Assembly (NCBI RefSeq): GCF_009769735.1
Contig: NZ_WSRO01000002.1
Coordinates: 4,910,001 to 4,974,000, forward strand
Length of the DNA stretch: 64,000 nucleotides
Reading direction: 5' to 3'
DNA from: Streptomyces sp. BA2
GTDB taxonomy: Bacteria; Actinomycetota; Actinomycetes; Streptomycetales; Streptomycetaceae
Positions 34,303 through 44,106 of the stretch are shown here, one piece after another. The translations under genes were made by a program, and so were the position numbers. Under the pieces are notes generated by a model. It saw nothing but the letters and a program-made list of their open reading frames with translations. It did no database searches and was not told the origin of the DNA. How positions within the stretch are numbered: the stretch's first letter is position 1; the number at the start of each line of letters is the position of its first letter.

Positions 34303-36129
34303 TTAGAACGCAGCCTCGTCCAGCTCCATGAGGTCCAGGTCGACGCCCTCGGCGAGCTTCCGCTCGGCCGTGACCCCCGGCAGGACATTCGCCGCGAAGA
34401 ACTTGGCCGCGGCGATCTTGCCCTCGTAGAAGGCTTTGTCCTTGGCCGAAGCCGTCTCCAGCTTCTCGGCGGCGACCGCCGCGCCCCGCAGCAGCAGGTA
34501 GCCGACGACGACGTCACCGGAGACCATCAGCAGGCGCGTGGTGTTCAGGCCCACCTTGTAGATGGACTTCACGTCCTGCTCGGTGGCCGCGAGGTCCGTC
34601 AGCATGACGCCGACGATGGCCTCCAGCTCGACCGCGGCCTTGGCCAGCTCCTCGCGGGCCCCGGCCAGCGTCTCGCCGCCCGTACCCACCGCGAGGAACT
34701 TCTTGATCTCCTCGGCGAGGCCGTTCAGCGCGGCGCCCTGGTTGCGGACGATCTTCCGGAAGAAGTAGTCCTGGCCCTGGATCGCCGTGGTGCCCTCGTA
34801 GAGGGTGTCGATCTTGGCGTCACGGATGTACTGCTCGATCGGGTACTCCTGGAGGTACCCCGAGCCGCCGAACGTCTGGAGCGACTGCGCGAGCTGCTCG
34901 TACGACTTCTCCGAGCCGTAGCCCTTGACGATCGGCAGGAGCAGGTCGTTGAGCGCGATCAGCGCCGACGCGTCCTCGCCCGCCGCCTCCTTGACCTGGA
35001 TCTCGTCCTGGACCGCCGCGGTGTGCAGGACGAGCGCGCGCATGCCCTCCGCGTACGCCTTCTGCGTCATCAGCGAGCGGCGGACGTCCGGGTGGTGCGT
35101 GATGGTGACCTTGGGCGCCGTCTTGTCCATGAACTGGGCCAGGTCCGGGCCCTGCACGCGCTCCTTGGCGTACTCCAGGGCGTTGAGGTAACCCGTCGAG
35201 AGTGTCGCGATGGCCTTCGTGCCGACCATCATGCGGGCGAACTCGATGATCATGAACATCTGGCGGATGCCGTCGTGCTTGTCGCCGATCAGCCAGCCCT
35301 TGGCGGGGTGCTGGTCGCCGAACGTCATCTCGCACGTGTTGGACGCCTTGAGGCCCATCTTGTGCTCGACGTTCGTGGCGTACACGCCGTTGCGCTCGCC
35401 GAGCTCGCCGGTCTCCCAGTCGAACTCGTACTTCGGGACCAGGAAGAGCGAGAGGCCCTTCGTGCCGGGGCCGTGGCCCTCGGGGCGGGCGAGGACGTAG
35501 TGGAGGATGTTCTCCGACATGTCGTGCTCACCGGACGTGATGAAGCGCTTCACGCCCTCGATGTGCCAGGAGCCGTCGTCCTGCTGGACGGCCTTCGTGC
35601 GGCCCGCGCCGACGTCCGAACCGGCGTCCGGCTCGGTGAGGACCATCGTCGAGCCCCACTGCTTCTCGACGGCGATCGCGGCGATCTTCTTCTGCGCCTC
35701 GTTGCCCTCGTCGTGCAGGATGCCCGCGAACGCCGGACCGGAGGAGTACATCCACACGGCCGGGTTGGCGCCGAGCAGCAGCTCCGCGTAGCCCCAGATC
35801 AGGGAGCGGGGCGCGGTCGTGCCGCCGATGGCCTCGGGCAGGCCCAGGCGCCAGTACTCGGAGTCCATGAAGGCCTGGTAGCTCTTCTTGAAGGACGCCG
35901 GTACGGGCGCGGTGTTGGTCGCCGGGTCGAAGACCGGCGGGTTGCGGTCGGCGTCCTCGAAGGACTCGGCCAGCTCGTTCTCGGCGAGGCGGCGCAGCTC
36001 GTCGAGGATGGTCTTGGCGGTGTCGACGTCCATCTCCGCGAACGGGCCGGTGCCGTACAGCTTGTCGCGTCCGAGCACCTCGAAGAGGTTGAACTCGATG
36101 TCGCGGAGATTCGACTTGTAGTGCCCCAT
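34303..36129 (-). CDS. Acyl-CoA dehydrogenase, long form
   Basis: A 608-residue FAD acyl-CoA dehydrogenase with an extra N-terminal region and a C-terminal extension, as in the FadE5-like actinobacterial group. Visible are [19 protein letters not shown] at the start, the FAD-binding [19 protein letters not shown] and [10 protein letters not shown] segments, and the catalytic region with [17 protein letters not shown]. It oxidises acyl-CoA esters in the first beta-oxidation step. GGAG precedes the ATG. It is divergent from the SseB-like gene over 158 bases containing a GTAGC-N9-GCTAC element that could bind a regulator. Confidence 0.92.
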   Translation of the reverse strand: MGHYKSNLRDIEFNLFEVLGRDKLYGTGPFAEMDVDTAKTILDELRRLAENELAESFEDADRNPPVFDPATNTAPVPASFKKSYQAFMDSEYWRLGLPEAIGGTTAPRSLIWGYAELLLGANPAVWMYSSGPAFAGILHDEGNEAQKKIAAIAVEKQWGSTMVLTEPDAGSDVGAGRTKAVQQDDGSWHIEGVKRFITSGEHDMSENILHYVLARPEGHGPGTKGLSLFLVPKYEFDWETGELGERNGVYATNVEHKMGLKASNTCEMTFGDQHPAKGWLIGDKHDGIRQMFMIIEFARMMVGTKAIATLSTGYLNALEYAKERVQGPDLAQFMDKTAPKVTITHHPDVRRSLMTQKAYAEGMRALVLHTAAVQDEIQVKEAAGEDASALIALNDLLLPIVKGYGSEKSYEQLAQSLQTFGGSGYLQEYPIEQYIRDAKIDTLYEGTTAIQGQDYFFRKIVRNQGAALNGLAEEIKKFLAVGTGGETLAGAREELAKAAVELEAIVGVMLTDLAATEQDVKSIYKVGLNTTRLLMVSGDVVVGYLLLRGAAVAAEKLETASAKDKAFYEGKIAAAKFFAANVLPGVTAERKLAEGVDLDLMELDEAAF

Positions 36130-36184
36130 GGCGACGGCTCCGTAAGCAGAAAAGGGATCAACGGGATCAGTACCAGCTAGTAGC

Positions 36185-36203
36185 TACGATGATGCTACCC
36201 GCC
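36185..36203. promoter_or_regulatory. Possible operator upstream of the acyl-CoA dehydrogenase
   Basis: The gap holds an unusually A/T-rich stretch around 36175-36215 with GTAGC and GCTAC facing each other across nine bases. It lies about 60 bases from the dehydrogenase start. A fatty-acid regulator site is possible but unproven. Confidence 0.3.
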
Positions 36204-36287
36204 AGTAATAAGAAGCAACCCCTAATGGGTCATCTGTGACCCAGTACTCGTGCCCGGCGCGGGTGCGGGCTCAGTACTCTTGCGAGC

Positions 36288-36776
36288 ATGTACGGCTACG
36301 ACCAGAGCCCAGGCGCCCAGCAGCAGTACGCCCCGCCCGGGGCGCAGCCGCCGCCGCAGCAGATGCCGGGCGCCGCGGGCGGCTACGCCCAGCAGCCCCC
36401 GCTCTACCCCGAGCCGTCTCCCCCGTCCCTCGCGGACGCGGTGCGCGCTTTCACCACGGGCTCGATGTCCGCCGAGGACTTCCAGCAGACCTTCGCCACC
36501 TCGAAGGTCTACTGCCCGCGCGGCGACAACCCCGGCTTCCTCGCCCTGCACAACACCCAGCAGCCGGTGATCCCGATGTTCACCTCGCTCAAGGAGCTGC
36601 GCCGGTACGCGGGCAAGGAGTCCAAGTACTTCGTGATCACGGGCGCTGAGGTCATCGACCTCCTCCCCACCGGTTACGGCTTCGTCCTCGACATGGAGGG
36701 CGAGCACCGCATGGTCTTCGACGCCAAGGCCGTCGAGCAGATGGTCGACTTCGCGATGCGCAGGATGTACGGCTAG
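36288..36776 (+). CDS. SseB-family protein
   Basis: A 162-residue protein. A Gln/Pro/Gly/Tyr-rich N-terminal tail of about 45 residues precedes an SseB N-terminal domain (about 50-160): SLADAVRAFTTGSMSAEDFQQTF, KVYCPRGDNPGF, VIPMFTSLKELRRYAG and LLPTGYGFVLDMEGEHRM. The family is widespread in Streptomyces and of unknown function. The ribosome site is weak. A 12-bp direct repeat CAGTACTCKTGC lies at 36242-36253 and 36272-36283, ending five bases before the ATG. Confidence 0.8.
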   Translation: MYGYDQSPGAQQQYAPPGAQPPPQQMPGAAGGYAQQPPLYPEPSPPSLADAVRAFTTGSMSAEDFQQTFATSKVYCPRGDNPGFLALHNTQQPVIPMFTSLKELRRYAGKESKYFVITGAEVIDLLPTGYGFVLDMEGEHRMVFDAKAVEQMVDFAMRRMYG

Positions 36777-36797
36777 CGGCCGTTTCAGGACACATGC

Positions 36798-36827
36798 GAC
36801 GCCCGGAGGGAATTCCCTCCGGGCGTC
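36798..36827. terminator. Perfect 30-bp palindrome after the SseB-like gene
   Basis: GACGCCCGGAGGG and CCCTCCGGGCGTC pair around AATT, making a perfect palindrome. Likely terminator before the pirin gene. Confidence 0.85.
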
Positions 36828-36852
36828 TCGCGTTCCCGGTGGCAAGAAGTTC

Positions 36853-36875
36853 TACGTTCAACTAAAGTGGACGTA
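36853..36875. promoter_or_regulatory. Imperfect inverted repeat in the pirin promoter
   Basis: TACGT at 36853-36857 faces ACGTA at 36871-36875, with TTCAACT and AGTGG inside forming a partial palindrome about AA. It lies 20 bases before the pirin start and could bind a MarR-type redox regulator. Confidence 0.4.
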
Positions 36876-36894
36876 CGAAGAAGGAGGCACCGAC

Positions 36895-37851
36895 ATGCCC
36901 GCTGTGACCGTCGAGAACCCGCTGACCCTGCCCCGTGTGGCCGCGTCCGGCGATGCCGTGGCCCGCCCCGTGCTCGCCGTGACGACCGCCCCGAGCGGCT
37001 ACGAGGGCGAGGGCTTCCCGGTGCGCCGGGCGTTCGCGGGGATCAACTACAAGTACCTCGACCCGTTCATCATGATGGACCAGATGGGTGAGGTGGAGTA
37101 CGGAGCCGGGGAGCCCAAGGGCACGCCCTGGCACCCGCACCGAGGCTTCGAGACCGTCACGTACCTGATCGACGGAACGTTCGTCCACCAGGACTCGAAC
37201 GGTGGCGGCGGCACCATCCGCAACGGCGACACCCAGTGGATGACCGCGGGCTCCGGCCTCCTGCACATCGAGGCCCCGCCGGAGTCCCTCGTCACGTCCG
37301 GCGGCCTCTTCCACGGCCTCCAGCTGTGGGTGAACCTGCCCGCGCGGGACAAGATGATGGACCCCCGCTACCAGGACATCCGCGGCGGCCAGGTGCAGCT
37401 CCTCGCGTCCCCCGACGGCGGCGCGCTCCTGCGTGTCATCGCGGGTGAGCTCGACGGGCACGAGGGCCCCGGCATCACGCACACACCGATCACGATGATC
37501 CACGCGACGGTGCGCCCAGGTGCCCGGGTCACACTGCCCTGGCGCGAGGACTTCAACGGCCTCGCGTACGTCCTCGCCGGGCGCGGCACGGTCGGTGCCG
37601 AGCGCCGCCCGGTGCACATGGGCCAGACGGCGGTCTTCGGCGCGGGCTCATCGCTGACCGTCCGCGCGGACGAGAAGCAGGACGGGCACACCCCCGACCT
37701 GGAGGTCGTGCTGCTCGGCGGGCAGCCGATCCGTGAGCCGATGGCGCACTACGGACCGTTCGTGATGAACAGTCAGGCCGAGCTCCAGCAGGCGTTCGAG
37801 GACTTCCAGAAGGGCCTGCTCGGCAAGGTCCCCGCCGTGCACGGCATGTAG
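36895..37851 (+). CDS. Pirin family protein
   Basis: A 318-residue bicupin pirin. The metal-binding N-terminal cupin has WHPHRGFETVTYLIDG with the His pair, and a later HIEAPPE segment. The C-terminal cupin lacks the metal residues as usual. Pirins are quercetinase-like or redox-modulating proteins; in Streptomyces one is reported to affect beta-oxidation and redox state. GGAGG precedes the ATG. The neighbouring acyl-CoA dehydrogenase makes a link to fatty-acid metabolism attractive but unproven. Confidence 0.9.
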   Translation: MPAVTVENPLTLPRVAASGDAVARPVLAVTTAPSGYEGEGFPVRRAFAGINYKYLDPFIMMDQMGEVEYGAGEPKGTPWHPHRGFETVTYLIDGTFVHQDSNGGGGTIRNGDTQWMTAGSGLLHIEAPPESLVTSGGLFHGLQLWVNLPARDKMMDPRYQDIRGGQVQLLASPDGGALLRVIAGELDGHEGPGITHTPITMIHATVRPGARVTLPWREDFNGLAYVLAGRGTVGAERRPVHMGQTAVFGAGSSLTVRADEKQDGHTPDLEVVLLGGQPIREPMAHYGPFVMNSQAELQQAFEDFQKGLLGKVPAVHGM

Positions 37852-37911
37852 GCAGCAGGCGTTCGGCGTACACAACGTGCGGGGCCCGAGAGGTCATGCT
37901 CGGGTAGGAGG

Positions 37912-38994
37912 GTGAGCACCCTTCTGCCCGAGCCCGCACGGCGCGTCGCCGCCTGGTGCGTCGTCCTCCTGCTCGTCGCCGGCGTGGCCGCCGTGGCGAT
38001 CTGGCTCTTCGTCACCTTCAAGACGGCCGTCACACCGGTGCTGCTCGCCCTCCTCGGCACGGCGCTCCTCGGGCCCGTCTACCGCTGGCTCCTGAAGATG
38101 AAGGTGCAGCGCTCGCTGGCCGCCGGGCTCACCTGCGCGGTCGTCGTCGCGGTCGTCGGCGGCGCGGTCTACATCGTGGCCAAGGCCCTGATCGACACCG
38201 GCGACCAGATCGTCGCCTCCCTGAAGCAGGCCGCCACCGACCTCTCCAAGCACTTCGGCGCCGCGGGGACCTCCCTGGACGACATGGCGTCCAACGCCAA
38301 GGACCTGCTCGGAAAGTTCGGCGGCTCCGCCGCGTCCGGAGTGATCAGCGGGCTCAGCGTCGTCGGCGAGATGATCGCCATGGCCGTCCTCGCGCTGCTG
38401 CTCGTCTTCTTCTTCCTGCGTGACTCCGACAGGGCGCTCGGCTCCATGCGCTCGCTCGCCCCGCGCGGCACCGCGGACACCGTCGAGGCCATGGGCAGGC
38501 GCGCCTTCGAGGCCGTCGAGGGCTTCATGCGCGGGACCACGTTCATCGCGCTCATCGACGCCATCTGCATCACCGCCGGGCTGCTGATCCTGCGGGTGCC
38601 GGGGGCGTGGGGGCTCGGCGCGCTCGTGTTCATCGGCGCCTACATCCCTTATCTGGGCGCGTTCATCTCCGGCGCCGTCGCGGTCCTCGTCGCGCTCGCC
38701 GACCGGGGCTTCGCCATCGCGCTGTGGGCACTGGGTGTCGTACTCGCCGTGCAGGTCCTTGAGGGGCACGTGCTCCAGCCGGTGATCCAGTCGCGGACCG
38801 TGCAGATGCATCCGGCGGTCGTCATGCTGGCGATCACCGCCGGGGCGTCCGTGGCCGGAATCCTCGGGATGCTGCTCGCGGTGCCGGTGACGGCGGCCGC
38901 GTTCGGGGTGTTCTCGGAGCTGCGGGGCGGCTACTCGGGCGGCGCGGGGGCGGGTGCGGGTGCGGAATCCTCGGAGTCGGCGGCACCCTCGTAG
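37912..38994 (+). CDS. AI-2E family transporter
   Basis: A 360-residue membrane protein with about eight helices, in the YdbI/AI-2E permease family. The signature EGHVLQPVIQSRTVQMHPAVVMLAI (about 284-308) is clear, as is the GLLILRVPGAWGLGALVFIGAYIPYLGAF segment. Substrate is unknown; relatives act as Na/H or small-solute transporters. The only start in the frame is a GTG directly adjacent to GGAGG, an abnormally short spacing; CTG 37924 would have normal spacing. Its last 64 bases overlap the 3' end of the convergent phosphatase gene. Confidence 0.85.
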   Translation: MSTLLPEPARRVAAWCVVLLLVAGVAAVAIWLFVTFKTAVTPVLLALLGTALLGPVYRWLLKMKVQRSLAAGLTCAVVVAVVGGAVYIVAKALIDTGDQIVASLKQAATDLSKHFGAAGTSLDDMASNAKDLLGKFGGSAASGVISGLSVVGEMIAMAVLALLLVFFFLRDSDRALGSMRSLAPRGTADTVEAMGRRAFEAVEGFMRGTTFIALIDAICITAGLLILRVPGAWGLGALVFIGAYIPYLGAFISGAVAVLVALADRGFAIALWALGVVLAVQVLEGHVLQPVIQSRTVQMHPAVVMLAITAGASVAGILGMLLAVPVTAAAFGVFSELRGGYSGGAGAGAGAESSESAAPS

Positions 38995-41132
38995 AGTTCG
39001 AACCAGATGCTCTTGCCCTCGCCCCTGGGGTCCACCCCCCACTCGTCGGCGAGCAGCTCCATCAGGACCAACCCCCGCCCGGACGAAGCCAGTTCACCGG
39101 GGTGGCGCTTGTGCGGCAAGTCGTCGCTGCTGTCCGAGACCTCGGCCCGGAGCCGGCGCGAGCCCGGAACCCCGATGACCTCGGCGACCAGCAGGGCATC
39201 GCCGTCCGTGTGCACCAGTACGTTCGTGATCATCTCGGAGACCATCAGGACCGCCGAGTCGACCTGATCGGGGACAGCCCAGTCGTGCAGCAGCTCCCGC
39301 ACATGGCGCCGCGCCCCCGCGATGCGCTCCGGCTCGGCCTGCGCGACCGTCAGGACCGTGCGGCGGGCGGGCGTGCGATGGACGAGGTGGGCGGCCCTGC
39401 GCAGCAGCAGGACCGCTATGTCGTCCTCGCGGCGGTCCACGAGCGGCCCCGTGTTCTGGTGCGACGAGGGCCCGTGCACGGCCTGTACGAGGGTGTCGGC
39501 GAGCTCTTCGAGCCCGTCGTCGCCGTCGCCCCCGTCCTCCTCCAGGATCTTGCGGATCCGCTTCCAGCCGCTGTCCAGGTCGTGGCCGCCGGTCTCGATG
39601 AGGCCGTCGGTGCAGACCAGCATCGTCTCGCCGGCCTCCAGGACGAGGCGGGTCGTGGGGTAGTCCGCGTCCGGGTCGATGCCGAGCGGCAGGCCGCCCG
39701 CGGTGGGGCGCAGCAGGACCGTTCCGTCGCTCATCCGTATCGCCGGCTCCGGGTGGCCCGCGCGGGCGATCTCCAGGACGCCGGTGGCCGGGTCGGCCTC
39801 CACGTAGAGGCAGGTCGCGAAGCGCGCGTCGGACGCGTCGCCCGCGGGGTCGCCGTCCGAACCGATCGCGATGCCGTCCGTGATCCCCGAAAGGAAGCGC
39901 GTCGCCCGGGAGAGCACGGCGTCCGGGCGGTGGCCCTCGGACGCGTACGCGCGCAGAGCGATCCGCAGCTGGCCCATGAGCCCGGCCGCGCGCACGTCAT
40001 GCCCTTGCACGTCACCGATGACGAAGGCGATGCGGCCGTTGGGCAGCGGAATCATGTCGTACCAGTCGCCGCCCACCTGGAGCCCGCCGCCGGTCGGCAC
40101 ATACCGCGCGGCCACGCTCATCCCCGGGATGCGCGGCCCGAGCAGCGGCAGCATCGAGCGCTGAAGGCCCTCCGTCAGCTCCCGCTCCGACTCGGCGACC
40201 CCGGCCCGCGACAGGGCCTGGGCCAGCATCCGGGCCACCGTCGTCAGGACGGAGCGCTCGTCCGGCGTGAACGAGACGGGGTAGGCGAAGGCCGCGAGCC
40301 ACGCGCCCATCGTGCGCCCCGCCACGGTCAGCGGCAGGAACGCCCACGACTGCCGGTCGAAGGGCTGGGCCAGCGGCCAGGTGGCGGGGTAGCGGCGGTG
40401 GTACTCCTCGGGCGAGGAGAGATAGACCGCGCGGCCCGTGCGGACCACCTCGGCGGCCGGATAGTCCGTGTCCAGGGTCATCGCCGAGAAGGGCAGGTCG
40501 TCCCCCGGCTGGTGCCCGTAATGCCCGATGACCTTGAGCCGGTCGCCCTCGACCCCGAAGACACCGAGCCCGTCCGGCGAGAACCCCGGCATGGAGAGCC
40601 CGCTGGCCACCCGGAGCACCTCCTCCGTCGACCGCGCCTCGGCGAGCGCACGCCCGGCGTCGAGCAGGAAGGCCTCGCGGGAGCGCCGCCAGTCACCGGT
40701 GACCGGGCTGCGGGCGGCCGCGCCCGGCGGGGGCTCGGTGACCTCTTGCAGGGTGCCGATGAGCTCGTACGCATGCGTGGCCTCGTCCACGATCGGCTTG
40801 GAGCGGCTGCGCACGATGCGCAGCACGCGGCGGCCCTGCTCGTCCATGATCCGCAGCCGGGCCTCGGCGAGGGTGCCCTCGGCGACGGCGAGCTGGACGA
40901 TGCCGTCGATCTCGTTCCAGTCGACGGGGTGGAAGCGGGAGCGCACGCCCGCCTCGGTGAGGGTCTGGGCGCGCGGGGGAAGCCCGAGGAGCCGGGCCGC
41001 CTCCGCGTCGAGCGTGACGGTGCCGGCCGCGTTGTCCCAGCGCCACAGGCCGGTGGCGATGGCGGCCAGGACGTCCCGTACGGGAGGCAGGGGTTCGTCC
41101 CCCGCCTGCTGCAGGGGATCGTCGGTGCGCAT
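38931..41132 (-). CDS. PAS-GAF-PP2C (SpoIIE) phosphatase with anti-sigma-type ATPase domain
   Basis: A 733-residue cytosolic signalling protein. Domains in order: PAS (about 20-130), GAF (about 150-320), SpoIIE/RsbU PP2C phosphatase (about 335-555, with VGGDWYDMIPLPNGR and VIGDVQGHDVRAAGLMGQLR, then REDDIAVLLLR), and an RsbW-like HATPase (about 590-715, with SEMITNVLVHTDG and SGRGLVLMELLADEWG). It probably dephosphorylates an anti-anti-sigma protein and can itself bind a sigma factor partner. The tail is an Ala-Pro repeat made where the gene overlaps the convergent permease gene. The ribosome site is weak. Confidence 0.9.
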   Translation of the reverse strand: MRTDDPLQQAGDEPLPPVRDVLAAIATGLWRWDNAAGTVTLDAEAARLLGLPPRAQTLTEAGVRSRFHPVDWNEIDGIVQLAVAEGTLAEARLRIMDEQGRRVLRIVRSRSKPIVDEATHAYELIGTLQEVTEPPPGAAARSPVTGDWRRSREAFLLDAGRALAEARSTEEVLRVASGLSMPGFSPDGLGVFGVEGDRLKVIGHYGHQPGDDLPFSAMTLDTDYPAAEVVRTGRAVYLSSPEEYHRRYPATWPLAQPFDRQSWAFLPLTVAGRTMGAWLAAFAYPVSFTPDERSVLTTVARMLAQALSRAGVAESERELTEGLQRSMLPLLGPRIPGMSVAARYVPTGGGLQVGGDWYDMIPLPNGRIAFVIGDVQGHDVRAAGLMGQLRIALRAYASEGHRPDAVLSRATRFLSGITDGIAIGSDGDPAGDASDARFATCLYVEADPATGVLEIARAGHPEPAIRMSDGTVLLRPTAGGLPLGIDPDADYPTTRLVLEAGETMLVCTDGLIETGGHDLDSGWKRIRKILEEDGGDGDDGLEELADTLVQAVHGPSSHQNTGPLVDRREDDIAVLLLRRAAHLVHRTPARRTVLTVAQAEPERIAGARRHVRELLHDWAVPDQVDSAVLMVSEMITNVLVHTDGDALLVAEVIGVPGSRRLRAEVSDSSDDLPHKRHPGELASSGRGLVLMELLADEWGVDPRGEGKSIWFELYEGAADSEDSAPAPAPAPPE

Positions 41133-41295
41133 TGACCCACTTTAGGAAGATCGATGGACAAGTCGCCACCGCCGGGGGTGGCGGGAGGCGCTCCGGAGTG
41201 ATCCGCGAAGTAATCCGGAAAGCGATCTCCGCCCGGACGGTAGCCTTGGGGACTGTCTGCTCTCTCCCCTATTCGCGAAGACTGGATGAACGAAG

Positions 41296-43077
41296 ATGCA
41301 TCGGTACAGGTCCCACACCTGCGGCGAGCTCCGCGCCTCTGACGTCGGCTCCGACGTCCGGCTGAGCGGCTGGCTGCACAATCGCCGAGACCTGGGCGGC
41401 ATCCTCTTCATCGATCTGCGCGACCACTACGGCATCACGCAGCTGGTGGCACGCCCCGGCACGGCCGCCGCCGAGACGCTCGACAAGCTCTCCAAGGAGA
41501 CGGTCGTCCGTATCGACGGCAAGGTCGTCTCGCGCGGCGCGGAGAACGTGAACCCCGAGCTGCCCACCGGCGAGGTCGAGATCGAGGCCGCCGAGGTCGA
41601 GGTGCTCGGCGCGGCCCAGCAGATCCCGTTCACGATCAACGCGGACGACGGCGTGAACGAAGAGCGGCGCCTGGAGTACCGCTTCCTGGACCTGCGCCGC
41701 GAGCGCATGCACCGCAACATCATGCTGCGCTCGTCCGTGATCGCCTCCATCCGCTCGAAGATGGTCGCGCTCGGCTTCAACGAGATGGCGACGCCGATCC
41801 TCGCCGCGACGTCCCCCGAGGGCGCCCGCGACTTCGTGGTGCCGTCCCGCCTGAACCCCGGCAAGTTCTACGCCCTGCCCCAGGCCCCGCAGCAGTTCAA
41901 GCAGCTGCTGATGATCTCGGGCTTCGACCGCTACTTCCAGATCGCGCCGTGCTTCCGCGACGAGGACGCGCGCGCGGACCGCTCGCCGGGCGAGTTCTAC
42001 CAGCTCGACGTCGAGATGAGCTTCGTGGAGCAGGAAGACGTCTTCCAGCCCATCGAGAAGCTGATGACGGAGATCTTCACGGAGTACGGGGGTGGCCGCG
42101 AGGTGACCTCCCCCTTCCCGCGCATCCCGTTCCGCGAGTCGATGCTGAAGTACGGCAACGACAAGCCGGACCTGCGAGCGAAGCTCGAACTGCACGACAT
42201 CACGGACATCTTCGCCGATTCCGAGTTCAAGGCGTTCGCGGGCAAGCACGTCCGCGCGCTGCCGGTCCCGGACACGGCGTCGCAGTCCCGCAAGTTCTTC
42301 GACGGCCTCGGTGACTACGCGGTCGAGCAGGGCGCGAAGGGCCTGGCCTGGGTGCGGGTGGCCGAGGACGGCTCGCTGACGGGACCGATCGCGAAGTTCC
42401 TGACGGAGGCGAACGTAGAGGAACTGACGAAGCGCCTCTCCCTGGCCCCCGGCCACGCGGTGTTCTTCGGCGCGGGCCAGTTCGACGAGGTCTCGAAGAT
42501 CATGTCCGCCGTCCGGGTCGAGGCGGCCAAGCGTGCGGGCCACTTCGAGGAGGGCGTCTTCCGCTTCTGCTGGATCGTCGACTTCCCGATGTACGAGAAG
42601 GACGAGGACACCGGCAAGATCGACTTCTCCCACAACCCCTTCTCGATGCCCCAGGGCGGCATGAAGGACCTGGAGGAGAAGGACCCCCTCGACATCCTCG
42701 CCTGGCAGTACGACATCGTCTGCAACGGCATCGAGCTGTCCTCCGGCGCGATCCGTAACCACGAGCCCGAGGTCATGCTCAAGGCCTTCGGGATCGCGGG
42801 CTACGAAGCGGAGACCGTGGAGCGGGAGTTCGCGGGCATGCTCCGCGCCTTCCGCCTCGGCGCGCCGCCGCACGGCGGCATCGCGCCGGGCGTCGACCGC
42901 ATCGTCATGCTCCTCGCGGACGAGCCGAACATCCGCGAGACGATCGCCTTCCCGCTGAACGGCAACGCCCAGGACCTGATGATGGGCGCGCCGTCGGAGC
43001 TGGAGGAGTCGCGTCTGCGCGAACTGAACATCCAGCTGCGCAAGCCGGTTGCTTCCGGCAAGGGCGAAGACAAGTAG
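41296..43077 (+). CDS. aspS: Aspartyl-tRNA synthetase
   Basis: A 593-residue class IIb synthetase. The N-terminal OB-fold anticodon domain starts [23 protein letters not shown]. The catalytic core has motif 2 ([15 protein letters not shown]) and motif 3 ([13 protein letters not shown]), with the bacterial GAD insertion between. Length fits the bacterial type. Whether it also charges tRNA-Asn cannot be read directly. It has its own promoter gap of 163 bases and a strong terminator. Confidence 0.97.
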   Translation: MHRYRSHTCGELRASDVGSDVRLSGWLHNRRDLGGILFIDLRDHYGITQLVARPGTAAAETLDKLSKETVVRIDGKVVSRGAENVNPELPTGEVEIEAAEVEVLGAAQQIPFTINADDGVNEERRLEYRFLDLRRERMHRNIMLRSSVIASIRSKMVALGFNEMATPILAATSPEGARDFVVPSRLNPGKFYALPQAPQQFKQLLMISGFDRYFQIAPCFRDEDARADRSPGEFYQLDVEMSFVEQEDVFQPIEKLMTEIFTEYGGGREVTSPFPRIPFRESMLKYGNDKPDLRAKLELHDITDIFADSEFKAFAGKHVRALPVPDTASQSRKFFDGLGDYAVEQGAKGLAWVRVAEDGSLTGPIAKFLTEANVEELTKRLSLAPGHAVFFGAGQFDEVSKIMSAVRVEAAKRAGHFEEGVFRFCWIVDFPMYEKDEDTGKIDFSHNPFSMPQGGMKDLEEKDPLDILAWQYDIVCNGIELSSGAIRNHEPEVMLKAFGIAGYEAETVEREFAGMLRAFRLGAPPHGGIAPGVDRIVMLLADEPNIRETIAFPLNGNAQDLMMGAPSELEESRLRELNIQLRKPVASGKGEDK

Positions 43078-43097
43078 TCCTGGAAGCAGGCAAGTTG

Positions 43098-43129
43098 AGG
43101 GCCCGGAACCGATCTCGGTTCCGGGCCCT
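43098..43129. terminator. Terminator after aspS
   Basis: AGGGCCCGGAACCGA and TCGGTTCCGGGCCCT form 15-bp arms with a two-base centre, followed by TTCCTGT. It lies between aspS and the convergent ArsR-SRPBCC gene. Confidence 0.9.
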
Positions 43130-43147
43130 TTCCTGTCCGGGTCCGGG

Positions 43148-43966
43148 TCAGTCGCTCGGGACGAGCCACGGTTCCTCCGGGAGCGGGGAGCCCGTCTCCA
43201 GGAGGGACTTGAGGTTCGAGAGGACCGCCGGCCAGCCCGACGCCACGTCGTTGCGGTCCTTCTCGCTCGCCAGGTTCTCGTGCGTCACCGTGAGGCGGAC
43301 GATGCCGCCGTGCGGCTGGATGTCGAAGGTGACCTGGGAGGGCTCGGCGGAGCCGGTGGCGGCGCCGGGCTCCGCCCAGGTCGTCACGAGGCGGGTGGGC
43401 GGGGTGCTCTCGACCACCTTGCCCACCACGTCCGCGATGCCCGAGCCGTCCGTGCGCCGGTGCTCCCAGGGGGAGCCCTGCTGCCAGTCGGAGACGTTGG
43501 CGTGGCCCCAGTACGCCGCCGTCAGGTCCGCGTCGGTGAGGGCGTGCCAGACCTTCTCCGGGGTGCTTTCGATGTAGGTGACGTAGACGTACGTCGGCTT
43601 CGTCGGCTCGGTGGTCATGGTGGCGGCCTCCGCCTGTTGTTTGAGGGTGCTGAGTGCTTGAAGGCGTGGGTGCTCGAACTTGTCGATCCAGCGCTCCTGG
43701 ATCTCGTGCAGGGGCACGGGATTCAGGTAGTGGAGTTTTTCGCGCCCTCGCCGCACCGTGCTGACCAGGTTCGCGTCCTCCAGGAGTGCGAGGTGCTGGG
43801 TGGCCGACTGGCGCGTCATCGCGACGCGTTCGGCCAGCTCACCCAGCGTCTGGCCGTTGTGGCCGTGCAGCTGGTCCAGGAGATAGCGCCGCGTGGGGTC
43901 GGCCAGAGCCTTGAAGACCTTGTCGACCGGACTCGGTGCGGGGCCCTGACCCTTGCTCGTACTCAC
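43148..43966 (-). CDS. ArsR-type regulator fused to an SRPBCC (AHSA1-like) domain
   Basis: A 272-residue fusion. Residues about 12-95 form an ArsR winged helix (FKALADPTRRYLLDQLHGHNGQTLGELAERVAMTRQSATQHLALLEDANLV). From about residue 115 an SRPBCC START-like domain follows (YIESTPEKVWHALTDADLTAAYWGH through WPAVLSNLKSLLETG), a hydrophobic ligand pocket. These domains are usually separate neighbouring genes, so one protein may sense a lipid-like ligand directly. The GTG start has GGAGG three bases upstream. A 20-bp palindrome just upstream is the likely autoregulatory operator. Confidence 0.9.
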   Translation of the reverse strand: MSTSKGQGPAPSPVDKVFKALADPTRRYLLDQLHGHNGQTLGELAERVAMTRQSATQHLALLEDANLVSTVRRGREKLHYLNPVPLHEIQERWIDKFEHPRLQALSTLKQQAEAATMTTEPTKPTYVYVTYIESTPEKVWHALTDADLTAAYWGHANVSDWQQGSPWEHRRTDGSGIADVVGKVVESTPPTRLVTTWAEPGAATGSAEPSQVTFDIQPHGGIVRLTVTHENLASEKDRNDVASGWPAVLSNLKSLLETGSPLPEEPWLVPSD

Positions 43967-43975
43967 ACCTCCATC

Positions 43976-43995
43976 ATGCAGGTATTTACCTGCAT
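43976..43995. promoter_or_regulatory. ArsR operator palindrome
   Basis: ATGCAGGTA-TT-TACCTGCAT is a perfect 9+9 inverted repeat ten bases upstream of the ArsR-SRPBCC start, overlapping where its promoter should be. Autorepression is the simplest reading. Confidence 0.75.
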
Positions 43996-44106
43996 GTCAA
44001 CGCTGGGGCGTCTCCGTGGCGACGACCGTCCCGCAGACGACGCGGGGATCGTGGCACCCGCACCTGGCGGGCGCGGGCCGCTAGCCCGGCCTGGGGACCC
44101 GCTTCC

